Positions 7,734 through 15,151 of a stretch of 23,941 nucleotides of DNA are shown here, one piece after another. The position numbers and the translations under genes were made by a program. The notes beneath the pieces were generated by a model. The model did not search any database. It saw nothing but the letters and a program-made list of their open reading frames with translations, and was not told the DNA's origin. Numbering within the stretch: the first letter of the stretch is position 1; each line of letters opens with the position of its first letter. The stretch comes from CAYGZL01 sp964354345 (GTDB lineage Bacteria; Chloroflexota; Anaerolineae; Anaerolineales; UBA4823), in assembly GCA_964354345.1 (NCBI GenBank), contig CAYGZL010000002.1, forward strand, positions 1-23,941, read 5' to 3'.

Positions 7734-10068
7734 TCTCATCCTGCAGGATCTCGCTCAGGTTGCAGAAGTAATCGCTATAACCGGCGACGCGCACAATTAA
7801 ATCACGGTGCTGCTCCGGGTCAGCCTGTGCGGCACGTAGAGTAGCCGCATCGACCACATTGAACTGGATATGATGACCGTCTAGCTTGAAATAAGTGCGC
7901 ACCAGGTGGACCACCTGGTCCAAGCCGGCATCATCAGCCAGGAGCTGCGGGGTGAATTTCTGGTTTAGCAGGGTTCCGCCCGTACGGGCGTGATCCATTT
8001 TGGCTGCCGAGAGCAACACTGCGGTTGGGCCATGCCGGTCGGCGCCTTGCACCGGAGAGATACCTTCAGAGAGCGGTTTGCCCGCCCGGCGACCATCCGG
8101 AGTTGCGCCGGTGACGGAGCCGAAGTACACGTGACAGGTGGTCGGCAGCAGATTGATGTGATACTCACCACCCTTGGTGTTCGGTCGCCCATCCACAGCA
8201 GCGTAATAGGCATCGAAAATCTGCACCATCACTGAGTCAGCGGCATCGTCATCGTTTCCATAGCGCGGCGTTCGATTGAGCAAGATCTGACGCAGGCGTT
8301 CCTCGCCGCAGAAATCATTGTGCAAGGCCTCCATAAGGGTATTCATGGAGAATGTCTGATTGTCGTAGACATGATATTTAACTGCCGACATTGCGTCGGT
8401 CAGGCTGCCCAATCCAACACCCTGGATGTAGGTTGTGTTATAACGCGCCCCCCCATCGTGGTAATCCTTACCGCGAGCAATGCAGTCATCAATCAACAAA
8501 GAGAGGAAAGGCGCTGGCATATACGCCGCGTATAAGCGCTCGATTATGTTGTTGCCGCGCACTTTAATCTCAACGAAATATTGTAGTTGTTGACGAAACG
8601 CTGCGAAGAGCTGTGCGAAGCTGGTGAAGGTGCGTGGATCACCAGTGTGCAAGCCGAGCTGACGGTCGGTGCGTGGATCAAACCCATTGTTAAGGGTTAG
8701 CTCGAATATCTTCGGCAGGTTGATATAACCAGTCAGGTTGTAATTTTCCTTACCAAATGCGCCAACCTCCACACAACCGCTCGAACCTCCATTACGAGCG
8801 TCAACCAGCGACTTGCCCATACGTACAAGTTCCTGGACGATCAAATCGTGATTGAAGATGGATGGCTGACCAAAACCGGTGCGAATGATGCGCGCGGCGC
8901 GCTTGATAACGCGATCGGGATTTTTCTTGCTGACCTGCAAAGAGGCGCTGGGTTGCAGCAGGCGCATCTCTTCCACTACGTCCAGGATCAGGTAAGTCAG
9001 ATCGTTGACGCCATCGGAGCCATCTGGTTTTTGACCGCCCAGGTTGATCTGTGCGAAGTCGGTGTAGGTACCGCTCTCGGCAGCAGTAACGCCAACTTTG
9101 GGTGGGGCAGGCTGATTGTTGAACTTGATCCATAAACACTGCAACAGTTCCTCTGCCTGGGCGCGGGTTATAACACCTTGTGCAAGATCCTGTTGATAGA
9201 AAGAAACCAGATGCTGGTCCAGGCGACCGGGACTGAAAGAATCCCAGGTGTTCAGTTCCATCGTGACACCCAGGTGGACAAACCAGTAAGCCTGGATGGC
9301 CTCCCAGAAATTGCGTGGTGCGTGCGCCGGTACCCAGCGACAAACTTCGGCGATGTGGTACAACTCGATCCGGCGTTCGGAGTCATTTTCCTGGTCCGCC
9401 AACTCGATTGCTTTACTTGCGTGGCGCTCGGCAAAGCGAATAATCGCCTGCGCCGTGATGTGCATGGCCTTCAGCTCTTCTTGTTTGGGATAAGCCTGGG
9501 GATCGTTCAGGTAATCCAAACTGGCAAGACTGCCGGTGATGTCCTGAATGAAATCCAGCATACCCTTTCGATAAATTTTGTCGTCCAGGACAGTATGACC
9601 AGGGGCGCGCTGCTCCATGAACTCCGTGAAAATACCCGCCTCGTAGGAAGACTTCCACTCGGGTGTCATCTCCTGGAACAGGCGGTCACGTATAGATCGA
9701 CCTTGCCAGAAGGGAATGATGGTCTCCTGGTAACTCTGGCGCGCCTGAGTGCTGACGTTGAAGGGGATGCGTGGACGTGAGTCGAGGATATCCAGGTCAG
9801 ACAGACTGTGACAGCACAACTCCGGGTAAGTAGGGGCAGCCTGGGGACTGATGGATTTCTCACCGACGATCAACTCACCCGGATTGATGCAAATCGTGCG
9901 CTGCTCGACCAGGTAAGCGAAAGCACGGGCTCGCTGTACTGGCACCGATACAGGCTCCCGAAAATCACGGTAGAAGGCGGTGATCAGCTCAGCCCGTTCG
10001 GTTGAGATGGAGGGGATAGCAGTCAGGCTTTGCTGGCGGAGTTGGGCGACACGTGGCGAAATGGACAT
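7702..10068 (-). CDS. hypD: Glycyl radical enzyme, HypD-like (trans-4-hydroxy-L-proline dehydratase)
   Basis: Glycyl radical enzyme of 788 residues. HypD removes water from trans-4-hydroxyproline to give pyrroline-5-carboxylate under anoxic conditions. The radical site is VAGYSDYF (Gly763) and the thiyl site is GCVEVG (Cys432, Glu434). Substrate residues that I recall for Clostridioides difficile HypD all appear at a constant offset of two: Phe150, His158, Asp276, Ser332, Asp337, Phe338, Tyr448, Thr643. That pattern argues strongly for HypD over pyruvate formate-lyase, glycerol dehydratase or choline lyase. The enzyme needs a radical-SAM activase, and none lies in this window; neither does a ProC-type reductase. 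The start is set by GGAGGT (minus strand, 10073-10078), 4 bases from the ATG. Its 3' end overlaps the ATPase gene. The reading as hydroxyproline dehydratase is inference from conserved residues. Confidence 0.93.
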   Translation of the reverse strand: MSISPRVAQLRQQSLTAIPSISTERAELITAFYRDFREPVSVPVQRARAFAYLVEQRTICINPGELIVGEKSISPQAAPTYPELCCHSLSDLDILDSRPRIPFNVSTQARQSYQETIIPFWQGRSIRDRLFQEMTPEWKSSYEAGIFTEFMEQRAPGHTVLDDKIYRKGMLDFIQDITGSLASLDYLNDPQAYPKQEELKAMHITAQAIIRFAERHASKAIELADQENDSERRIELYHIAEVCRWVPAHAPRNFWEAIQAYWFVHLGVTMELNTWDSFSPGRLDQHLVSFYQQDLAQGVITRAQAEELLQCLWIKFNNQPAPPKVGVTAAESGTYTDFAQINLGGQKPDGSDGVNDLTYLILDVVEEMRLLQPSASLQVSKKNPDRVIKRAARIIRTGFGQPSIFNHDLIVQELVRMGKSLVDARNGGSSGCVEVGAFGKENYNLTGYINLPKIFELTLNNGFDPRTDRQLGLHTGDPRTFTSFAQLFAAFRQQLQYFVEIKVRGNNIIERLYAAYMPAPFLSLLIDDCIARGKDYHDGGARYNTTYIQGVGLGSLTDAMSAVKYHVYDNQTFSMNTLMEALHNDFCGEERLRQILLNRTPRYGNDDDAADSVMVQIFDAYYAAVDGRPNTKGGEYHINLLPTTCHVYFGSVTGATPDGRRAGKPLSEGISPVQGADRHGPTAVLLSAAKMDHARTGGTLLNQKFTPQLLADDAGLDQVVHLVRTYFKLDGHHIQFNVVDAATLRAAQADPEQHRDLIVRVAGYSDYFCNLSEILQDEIIARTEHQSF

Positions 10069-10195
10069 CCGGACCTCCGAGAGAGATACAACAGATCAAA
10101 CTACATTCTAATTTTACCAAATGTATTGCACGATGAGACTGTTTCTACTAAAATGAGCAGCGTAATTCATAGATAGAATATAACCAGTTATTACT

Positions 10196-11995
10196 TTGAT
10201 GTTGAAAGATACAACCATGACACCTACCGAACGCACCCGCGATATATACGAACAAATCGAAGGTTATCCGAAACCCCCCTTACCGCCTCTTCCAGCGCCT
10301 GGCGACCTGTCCTCGTTGCAGCGGATGGGCCTGAAAGATACTCCCGCAGCCCGGCGCATCGTCCAAAGCGCTCTGAACCTGAGCGGTTTTACGAGGTTTC
10401 AGAAAACGCTGCCGGAGAAAATCGAAACCATCCTGCGTACCAGCAACCTTCGGCTACCCGGTTTATATACGCCAGTTCTCTCAGCGACCCTGGCGCTGGC
10501 AGACGATTCACGCCCATTAACGCCTTTTCAACGCGCAGCGACTTTACTGCTGGCTGCACGCAGCCTGCACGAAGATTTACGCGCGGCGCGCTTGCCCCCC
10601 GATCGGTATGGTGACCAGGCGTTGGAAATGGGGCAGTATCCTAACCTGTTTTCAACCTGCCTGATCGTCGAAAAAGGTCGCACGCGCATCTTCAAGAGCG
10701 CGGATTTCTCAACGATCGCCATCGCCTTCCAGAACCAGCTCTACACCCTCAAGCTATGGAATGAGAGTACAACTGTTGAAGTAAACGACCTGGCGGTCGC
10801 CTTGGAAATCCTGGTAGATAACGCCCGGCAGCGACCTGCCGACGCCGCTGATCCCCAACCAGGTCTGTTGACCACTGCCAGTGACGCCACGCAGCATCAC
10901 GCCTTTATGCTGCTCGCGCAAAACCCGATCAACGCAGCCTCGCTGACTGCCTTACGCCACACCTTCCTGACGCTGTGCCTGGACCTGGATGAACAACCCG
11001 ATTCAATTGCTGAGGCTGCCCGACTGGCGCACAGCCAAAACAGCGCCAATCGCTGGTGGCATGCCAGCCTGCAAATCGTCGTTTTCGGCAATAGCAAAGC
11101 CTGCGCCATTTGTAACTTCAGCACCTATTTGGACGGAAATCCGATGATGCGCGCTGGCCACGAAATCCAAAGTCGGGCAGCGACAATGCCATTACCTGCG
11201 CAAACCAATGTCGCCGGCGCTCAAAATCCATTACCTGCAGCGGTTGCCCTTGAATGGCAAATTCCACCTGTCCTACAAACCCGCGCCCGGCAGGACTTCG
11301 AAAGGGTGCTCGACAAGCAAACCACTGCTACCTTCTACTTCCCCGGTTTCGGGAGGCGTTTCTTCACCGAACATCAAACCGAGGCCGTTCCCGCTTTCCT
11401 GTTGGCTCTCGAGTTGGCCACAAAACGACTCACCGGGCAAGCACTTGGTATTACCCAATTTATGACGATGTCACGCTATCGCTGCATGGATCTGGAGACG
11501 GGTGTGGTAACTACCCCCGCTGTCGAACGTTTTGTCACTTATGTAGATAGCCCGGAGATGCAACGAAACGAGGCCCGGCGCTTGCTAAATGAAGCGGTCG
11601 AATCGATCAATCAGTCCACGAGGGAAGCGCGAAAACAAATCTCACTGACGACTGTCATCGGTTTATACATTCGCCAGTTGAGCGGGTTGCGCCGCATCAC
11701 CACCTTGTTGACGATCAGCCTGACCTTTTCCTTGTTGCGCCGCTTTAACCTGTTCAATCCCCAACGCACCGCAGTGCTGGTATCACACCCGGAAATTTAC
11801 GAAACCGTCCCGGTTATTGGTAGGCCAGGCATCCGCATGCCGAATATTATGGGCTTCGGATTACATTACCAGGTCTGGGATGATCGAACGGTTATAACCT
11901 TGATGCCCTCCGTGCGTTGGCAGGTATCGAATAGCGAACTCGCCAGTACTCTCCAGGAGAGCCTGGAACGGGTAGGTTGGATTTTAGCAGAATGA
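10196..11995 (+). CDS. Diverged carnitine/choline acyltransferase-fold protein, catalytic His missing
   Basis: About 599 residues. The order of segments follows carnitine acetyl-/palmitoyltransferases: PPLPPLPAPGDL near the N-terminus, MGQYPNLFSTCLI (like the MDQYYQILSSCR segment), QNQLYTLKL, GLLT, LTLCLDLD, then ANRWWHASLQIVV (like the SGNRW...LQFIV segment), GFGRRFF and AFLLALELATKRLTGQ (like AFIQMALQLA...YGQ), with GFGLHYQVWDD near the C-terminus. The catalytic EHxxxDG motif is replaced by NFSTYLDG (307-314), so no histidine is at the active position. The Arg-containing GRT.TIR segment and the STS motif also look lost. No signal peptide is seen. It may be an inactive binding protein or have different chemistry. 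The first codon is TTG at 10196; ATG at 10199 or 10217 are equally plausible, since no clear Shine-Dalgarno is visible. It is divergent from HypD and ends at a strong terminator. Confidence 0.82.
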   Translation: MMLKDTTMTPTERTRDIYEQIEGYPKPPLPPLPAPGDLSSLQRMGLKDTPAARRIVQSALNLSGFTRFQKTLPEKIETILRTSNLRLPGLYTPVLSATLALADDSRPLTPFQRAATLLLAARSLHEDLRAARLPPDRYGDQALEMGQYPNLFSTCLIVEKGRTRIFKSADFSTIAIAFQNQLYTLKLWNESTTVEVNDLAVALEILVDNARQRPADAADPQPGLLTTASDATQHHAFMLLAQNPINAASLTALRHTFLTLCLDLDEQPDSIAEAARLAHSQNSANRWWHASLQIVVFGNSKACAICNFSTYLDGNPMMRAGHEIQSRAATMPLPAQTNVAGAQNPLPAAVALEWQIPPVLQTRARQDFERVLDKQTTATFYFPGFGRRFFTEHQTEAVPAFLLALELATKRLTGQALGITQFMTMSRYRCMDLETGVVTTPAVERFVTYVDSPEMQRNEARRLLNEAVESINQSTREARKQISLTTVIGLYIRQLSGLRRITTLLTISLTFSLLRRFNLFNPQRTAVLVSHPEIYETVPVIGRPGIRMPNIMGFGLHYQVWDDRTVITLMPSVRWQVSNSELASTLQESLERVGWILAE

Positions 11996-12000
11996 ACCAA

Positions 12001-12043
12001 TGTTAGCGTGGTCAGTGAACCTGACCACGCTAACAAGATTTAA
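12001..12043. terminator. Strong hairpin terminator between convergent genes
   Basis: TGTTAGCGTGGTCAG (12001-12015) pairs perfectly with CTGACCACGCTAACA (12021-12035): a 15-bp stem with a 5-base loop, then AGATTTAA. It starts 5 bases after the acyltransferase-like stop and lies 15 bases beyond the stop of the minus-strand LysM gene, so it likely serves both directions. The T-run is short on either strand. Confidence 0.75.
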
Positions 12044-12050
12044 CCAGGCG

Positions 12051-12608
12051 TTACTTCGTGGTATTGTTATAGAACCAGTTGTAGGCAAAATAACCAGATG
12101 TCGGGCTCTGGAGCCGGATGGCGATCCGCCAATAACCTTTCAGCGCGGCCGGGATGGTGAAAGTAGCATCCAATTTTCCGCCATCGCCAGATGCTAAGGT
12201 ACCGACTTTGATGCCGTTGATTCCCTTCGTGCCATAGGTGTTCATATACACATTGAAGGTATCATTGGCTGGGAAGTTGGCCGTGCGGATGGTCACGCTG
12301 GTATTACGCACCACGCCGATGATACTAAAGGTTGGAACAACCTTAGGCTTGGGGGGTTTGGGCGTAATTGATACACACAACCAGGTTCCAGAATAAATCA
12401 AGTTCGGGTTCTTCAAGTGGTTCCACTCCGCCAGAGTCTTCCAGCTCAAACCGTAAAACCTGGCGATCCGAAGCAGCGTATCGCCTGGTTTGACCAGGTG
12501 ATACTGCGTACAGTTAGCCGCCTGGGCGGTCTGGACACTGACCCCCAACCCGGCAATCAGAATGGTCAGCGCCAGAAACAGGATCAGAAACTTACGGTAC
12601 ATCATCAT
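12051..12608 (-). CDS. Secreted LysM protein, 185 aa
   Basis: Exported protein. It has a signal peptide of about 30 residues (MMMYRKFLILFLALTIL..., probable cut after AQA), one LysM domain at about 36-80 (YHLVKPGDTLLRIARFYGLSW...WNHL..P), a Pro/Lys hinge (PKPPKPK), and a β-rich C-terminal domain (95-185) with NFPANDTF and DGGKLDATFTIP. LysM binds N-acetylglucosamine-containing polymers such as peptidoglycan, so a cell-wall-attached role is expected. Cys33 and Cys78 bracket the LysM, as in the paralogue at 14421. Start chosen at 12608: AAGGAAGGAG lies just upstream with good spacing. A longer version to 12653 would put that ribosome-binding site inside the gene and spoil the signal peptide. 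The protein at 14421 has the same length and architecture. Confidence 0.9.
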   Translation of the reverse strand: MMMYRKFLILFLALTILIAGLGVSVQTAQAANCTQYHLVKPGDTLLRIARFYGLSWKTLAEWNHLKNPNLIYSGTWLCVSITPKPPKPKVVPTFSIIGVVRNTSVTIRTANFPANDTFNVYMNTYGTKGINGIKVGTLASGDGGKLDATFTIPAALKGYWRIAIRLQSPTSGYFAYNWFYNNTTK

Positions 12609-13019
12609 ATAACTCTCCTTCCTTTCATAGACACTTTGACCGGTGCTCTCCATATCCAGAAAATTTAACAGAGCCCGATCTTATTATAATTAGTTGTTGC
12701 AATTTGTGTTCCACGATCTTTGTACGTATGCTTGTCAATGAATGACTTATTCCTTAATAAGATCTTGGATTACTTTAGCCTGGATTTACCGGATTGCCAT
12801 CCTATGAAAGGGTGAACCTGAATACTTCATCCGATCAGTGTTTAGTATCCTACATTAGAATGAGTTAGAATGATCGGGTTGAGGGATGCGAACTGCATAG
12901 ATTAAGGTATGATTTAACTTATAGACGAAGAAAACAGTTTTTTTGTTTCGGTTTTAACAGGAATCATATTCCTGGAACAAAACAAACCTTTCAAGCGTCA
13001 ACTGAAGAGAGGTATGCCA
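12609..13019. other. Divergent intergenic region between surface-protein genes
   Basis: About 410 bases with no gene seen. It must hold the promoters of the minus-strand LysM gene and the plus-strand lipoprotein operon. Minus-strand TATAAT at 12683-12688 is a good -10, with a weak GGAACA 18 bases upstream. Plus-strand TATGAT at 12908-12913 is a candidate -10 for the lipoprotein. A short palindrome CTTATTCCTTAATAAG lies near 12747-12762. No riboswitch or small RNA was recognised. Confidence 0.4.
12683..12688 (-). promoter_or_regulatory. Candidate -10 box for the secreted LysM gene
   Basis: The minus strand reads TATAAT 75 bases upstream of the chosen start, with GGAACA (12707-12712 on the plus strand as TGTTCC) 18 bp further upstream as a weak -35. 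AT-rich surroundings make the -10 plausible but not certain. Confidence 0.4.
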
Positions 13020-14369
13020 ATGAAAAAAACTATCTTATCCACCTTATCCTGGATGACCATCTCCGTGCTGATCCTGGCTGCGTGCAATCTACCTGGTGGA
13101 GGCTCTGGTCAGCTTGAAAGTCCGCAGGCGATCTTTACTGCAGCTGCGCAAACCATTGCTGCCAGAGTTACATTGGAGGCAAACTTAACCCCTTCCAACG
13201 TGACGAAAACCCCCACCAGTGGATTGCCCACCAGCATAAAAACGCCGGGAGTAAAAACATCCACTCCCACCTCCACAAGCCAGGCGCCCACCGTAGCGAC
13301 GCTTACCCTGGTAGCGCCCAGTGTAACAAGCACGGCGACGCGGATTCCGCCCACCAAAACGCCGCTACCTCCCACGAAAACACCAGTACCGCCCACGGCG
13401 ACCAACACGCCCATCCCCTGTAACCTGGCGCAATATGTGCGCGATGTAACCGCACCGGATGGCACGCTGCTACCTCCGGGAGCCAGCTTCCCCAAGATCT
13501 GGCGGTTGAAGAATATTGGCTCGTGCACCTGGACGTCGAAATACTCGCTGGTCTTCGTGGAGGGTCTGGCAATGACCAAATCAACCACGATTAGCCTGGG
13601 CAAAACAGTCAAACCCGGAGAAGTAACCGAGGTCGGCGTCACCTTGACCACACCCGGCAAAGAAGGCACGTTCCGCGGTGAGTGGATGATGCGCTCAGCC
13701 GATAACAAGAAGTTCGGAATCGGCAAAGATGGACAGACAGCTTTCTGGGTCAACGTAAAGGTAGTTAAGCTGGGCAACGAAAGTTACACTTATAACTTCG
13801 CCGCTCAATACTGCGCGGCTGACTGGCGTTCGAAAGACGGTGCGCTCGGTTGCGCCCGTACCCAGGGCGATACCAGCGGTTTCAATGTCCTACTGACTGA
13901 TCCTGAATTAGAAACGCGCCTGGAAAATGAGCTGGCCTTATGGGTGCGCCCGGATGATAGCAAGAATGGCTTCATTAGCGCCCAGTACCCCTTCTACACG
14001 ATCAAGCAAGGCGACCACTTCGTATCACAAATCGGCTGCCTGGCTGGTTCGAAGGACTGTGATGTGACTTTCCAGCTCGATTACCAGTTGAGCAATGGCA
14101 CGGTAAAAAATCTCGGGTCATGGGGTGAAGTTTTCGATAAGAAGGCGCGCATACTGGATATCGATTTATCCAATTTAACCGGTACGGCGGTCGCTTTTAT
14201 CCTGACGGTGTCCAACAATGGCAAGTGGAGCGATGCGAATGCGTTCTGGTTTGTGCCATCCATCCGCAACACGCCACCCTCGACGAACACCCCGCTGCCC
14301 ACCAACACGCCCACACCGACGCCTACCCTGACACCCACTGCGACCAGTGCGCCCAATACCAACCCGTAG
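13020..14369 (+). CDS. Lipoprotein with NBR1-like four-tryptophan (FW) domain
   Basis: Surface lipoprotein of 449 residues. A lipobox LAAC places the modified cysteine at residue 22. A Thr/Pro/Ser-rich stalk (about 60-130, repeated TPTST and PPTKTP units) leads into a domain at about 134-248 that matches the NBR1 'next to BRCA1' Ig-like domain. It has four spaced tryptophans (KIWRLKN, CTWTS, GEWMM, AFWVNV) and the PG.....V.L..P...G.......M pattern. A second β-rich domain at about 250-415 contains Cys residues in YCAADW, GCARTQ, GCLAG and DCDV, a C-type arrangement I cannot name. The tail is again TPTPT-rich. Bacterial FW domains are known in Chloroflexota envelope proteins; their ligand is unknown to me. 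The start at 13020 is preferred over ATG 13014 because GAGAGG then sits 7 bases upstream. The LysM gene 51 bases downstream is probably co-transcribed. Confidence 0.88.
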   Translation: MKKTILSTLSWMTISVLILAACNLPGGGSGQLESPQAIFTAAAQTIAARVTLEANLTPSNVTKTPTSGLPTSIKTPGVKTSTPTSTSQAPTVATLTLVAPSVTSTATRIPPTKTPLPPTKTPVPPTATNTPIPCNLAQYVRDVTAPDGTLLPPGASFPKIWRLKNIGSCTWTSKYSLVFVEGLAMTKSTTISLGKTVKPGEVTEVGVTLTTPGKEGTFRGEWMMRSADNKKFGIGKDGQTAFWVNVKVVKLGNESYTYNFAAQYCAADWRSKDGALGCARTQGDTSGFNVLLTDPELETRLENELALWVRPDDSKNGFISAQYPFYTIKQGDHFVSQIGCLAGSKDCDVTFQLDYQLSNGTVKNLGSWGEVFDKKARILDIDLSNLTGTAVAFILTVSNNGKWSDANAFWFVPSIRNTPPSTNTPLPTNTPTPTPTLTPTATSAPNTNP

Positions 14370-14420
14370 ATAGTTGGTTATCCAGACGAGTAATTACATT
14401 ATTTTGAAAGGAATGACAAT

Positions 14421-14978
14421 ATGAAGAAACAAACCCGATTCTTACCAGTTTTATTGAGCCTGCTTGTGGCTTTCGGTATGTTGGCGGCGATCTTACCCCA
14501 ACCAGTTTTGGCCGCCCCGACGGTCACCGTCCCCGACTATTGCACGGCGCTGCACACCGTCCTGCCCAAGGAAAGTATCTGGAAGATTGCCCGGATATAT
14601 AAATTGGAGGTGTGGAAAGTGGCGCGCATCAACAATCTGGTCTACCCATATTACCTGATCACCGGTCAGGTGCTTTGCATCCCAAAGTCACCCACCCTGC
14701 CCACCGGGCTGAAGCTGACCGTGAAAGTTGCTGAGGGTAGGATTGCCATCACAGGGGTAAATTTCCCGAAAGAGCGTTCGTTTTACGTGCGGATCCGCCC
14801 GACGGCTAAGTTCAACGCCTGGGTAAAAATAAGCCCTGTGCGCTCCGATGCCAAGGGCAAGATCGCGACCACTTTACTCTTACCTACCAGTCTGGCAAAA
14901 GAAGCCTATCTGACCGTCTGCTTAAAAGACAGTGTCAGCGACGTACCCTATTGTCAATCAGTGATCAACCTGTACTAA
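14421..14978 (+). CDS. Secreted LysM protein, 185 aa (paralogue of 12051-12608)
   Basis: It has a signal peptide of about 31 residues (MKKQTRFLPVLLSLLVAFGM..., cut near VLAA), a divergent LysM at about 44-88 (LHTVLPKESIWKIARIYKL...INNL), and a C-terminal β domain with VNFPKERSF and DAKGKIATTLLLP. It aligns with the minus-strand protein at 12051-12608 in length (both 185), order of domains, NFP and D..GK motifs, and in cysteines exactly 45 residues apart around the LysM (Cys41/Cys86 here). The LysM glycine and aspartate (PGDT) are replaced by PKES, so glycan binding may differ. GAAAGGA lies about 9 bases upstream of the ATG. Likely in one operon with the lipoprotein, ending at the hairpin at 15003. 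Confidence 0.88.
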   Translation: MKKQTRFLPVLLSLLVAFGMLAAILPQPVLAAPTVTVPDYCTALHTVLPKESIWKIARIYKLEVWKVARINNLVYPYYLITGQVLCIPKSPTLPTGLKLTVKVAEGRIAITGVNFPKERSFYVRIRPTAKFNAWVKISPVRSDAKGKIATTLLLPTSLAKEAYLTVCLKDSVSDVPYCQSVINLY

Positions 14979-15002
14979 TCTTCCTCCTCACTGAACAGCG
15001 AT

Positions 15003-15046
15003 CGGGCTGCCTGAATCGGTGGATCAGGCAGCCCGTTTATATTTAT
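15003..15046 (+). terminator. Intrinsic terminator after the LysM gene
   Basis: CGGGCTGCCTGA (15003-15014) pairs perfectly with TCAGGCAGCCCG (15024-15035), leaving a 9-base loop, and is followed by TTTATATTTATT. It lies 25 bases after the LysM stop. A 12-bp GC-rich stem plus a T-rich tail makes this a typical Rho-independent terminator. Confidence 0.88.
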
Positions 15047-15053
15047 TCACAGG

Positions 15054-15079
15054 TTAACAGGTTTTAAGGTGTTAAGGTT
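15054..15079 (+). promoter_or_regulatory. Three direct TTAA(C/G)-type repeats upstream of the response regulator
   Basis: TTAACAGGT (15054), TTAAGGTG (15064) and TTAAGGTT (15072) lie in tandem 70-100 bases before the response-regulator ATG. OmpR-family regulators bind direct repeats, so autoregulation is possible. The spacing (10 and 8) is irregular, so confidence is low. Confidence 0.3.
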
Positions 15080-15151
15080 TTTGCAGGGTCTAAATCAAAT
15101 TTGAATAAATATATGTTATATATGCGCTATATCAAACAAGGATGTTATATC

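Noticed and set aside
7702..10068. Pyruvate formate-lyase
   Set aside because: The active site is GCVEVG with a single Cys rather than the adjacent Cys-Cys of formate-lyases, and the substrate residues match HypD instead.
12051..12653. Longer start for the minus-strand LysM protein at 12653
   Set aside because: It would place a strong AAGGAAGGAG and the true ATG inside the gene and add 15 polar residues before the signal peptide.
12747..12762. Short palindrome CTTATTCCTTAATAAG as a terminator
   Set aside because: The stem is only 6 bp and AT-rich, and no gene ends there.
15101..15151. N-terminal extension of the response regulator from TTG 15101
   Set aside because: The extra residues match nothing in the family. 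ATG 15152 with AAGGA gives a standard receiver start.
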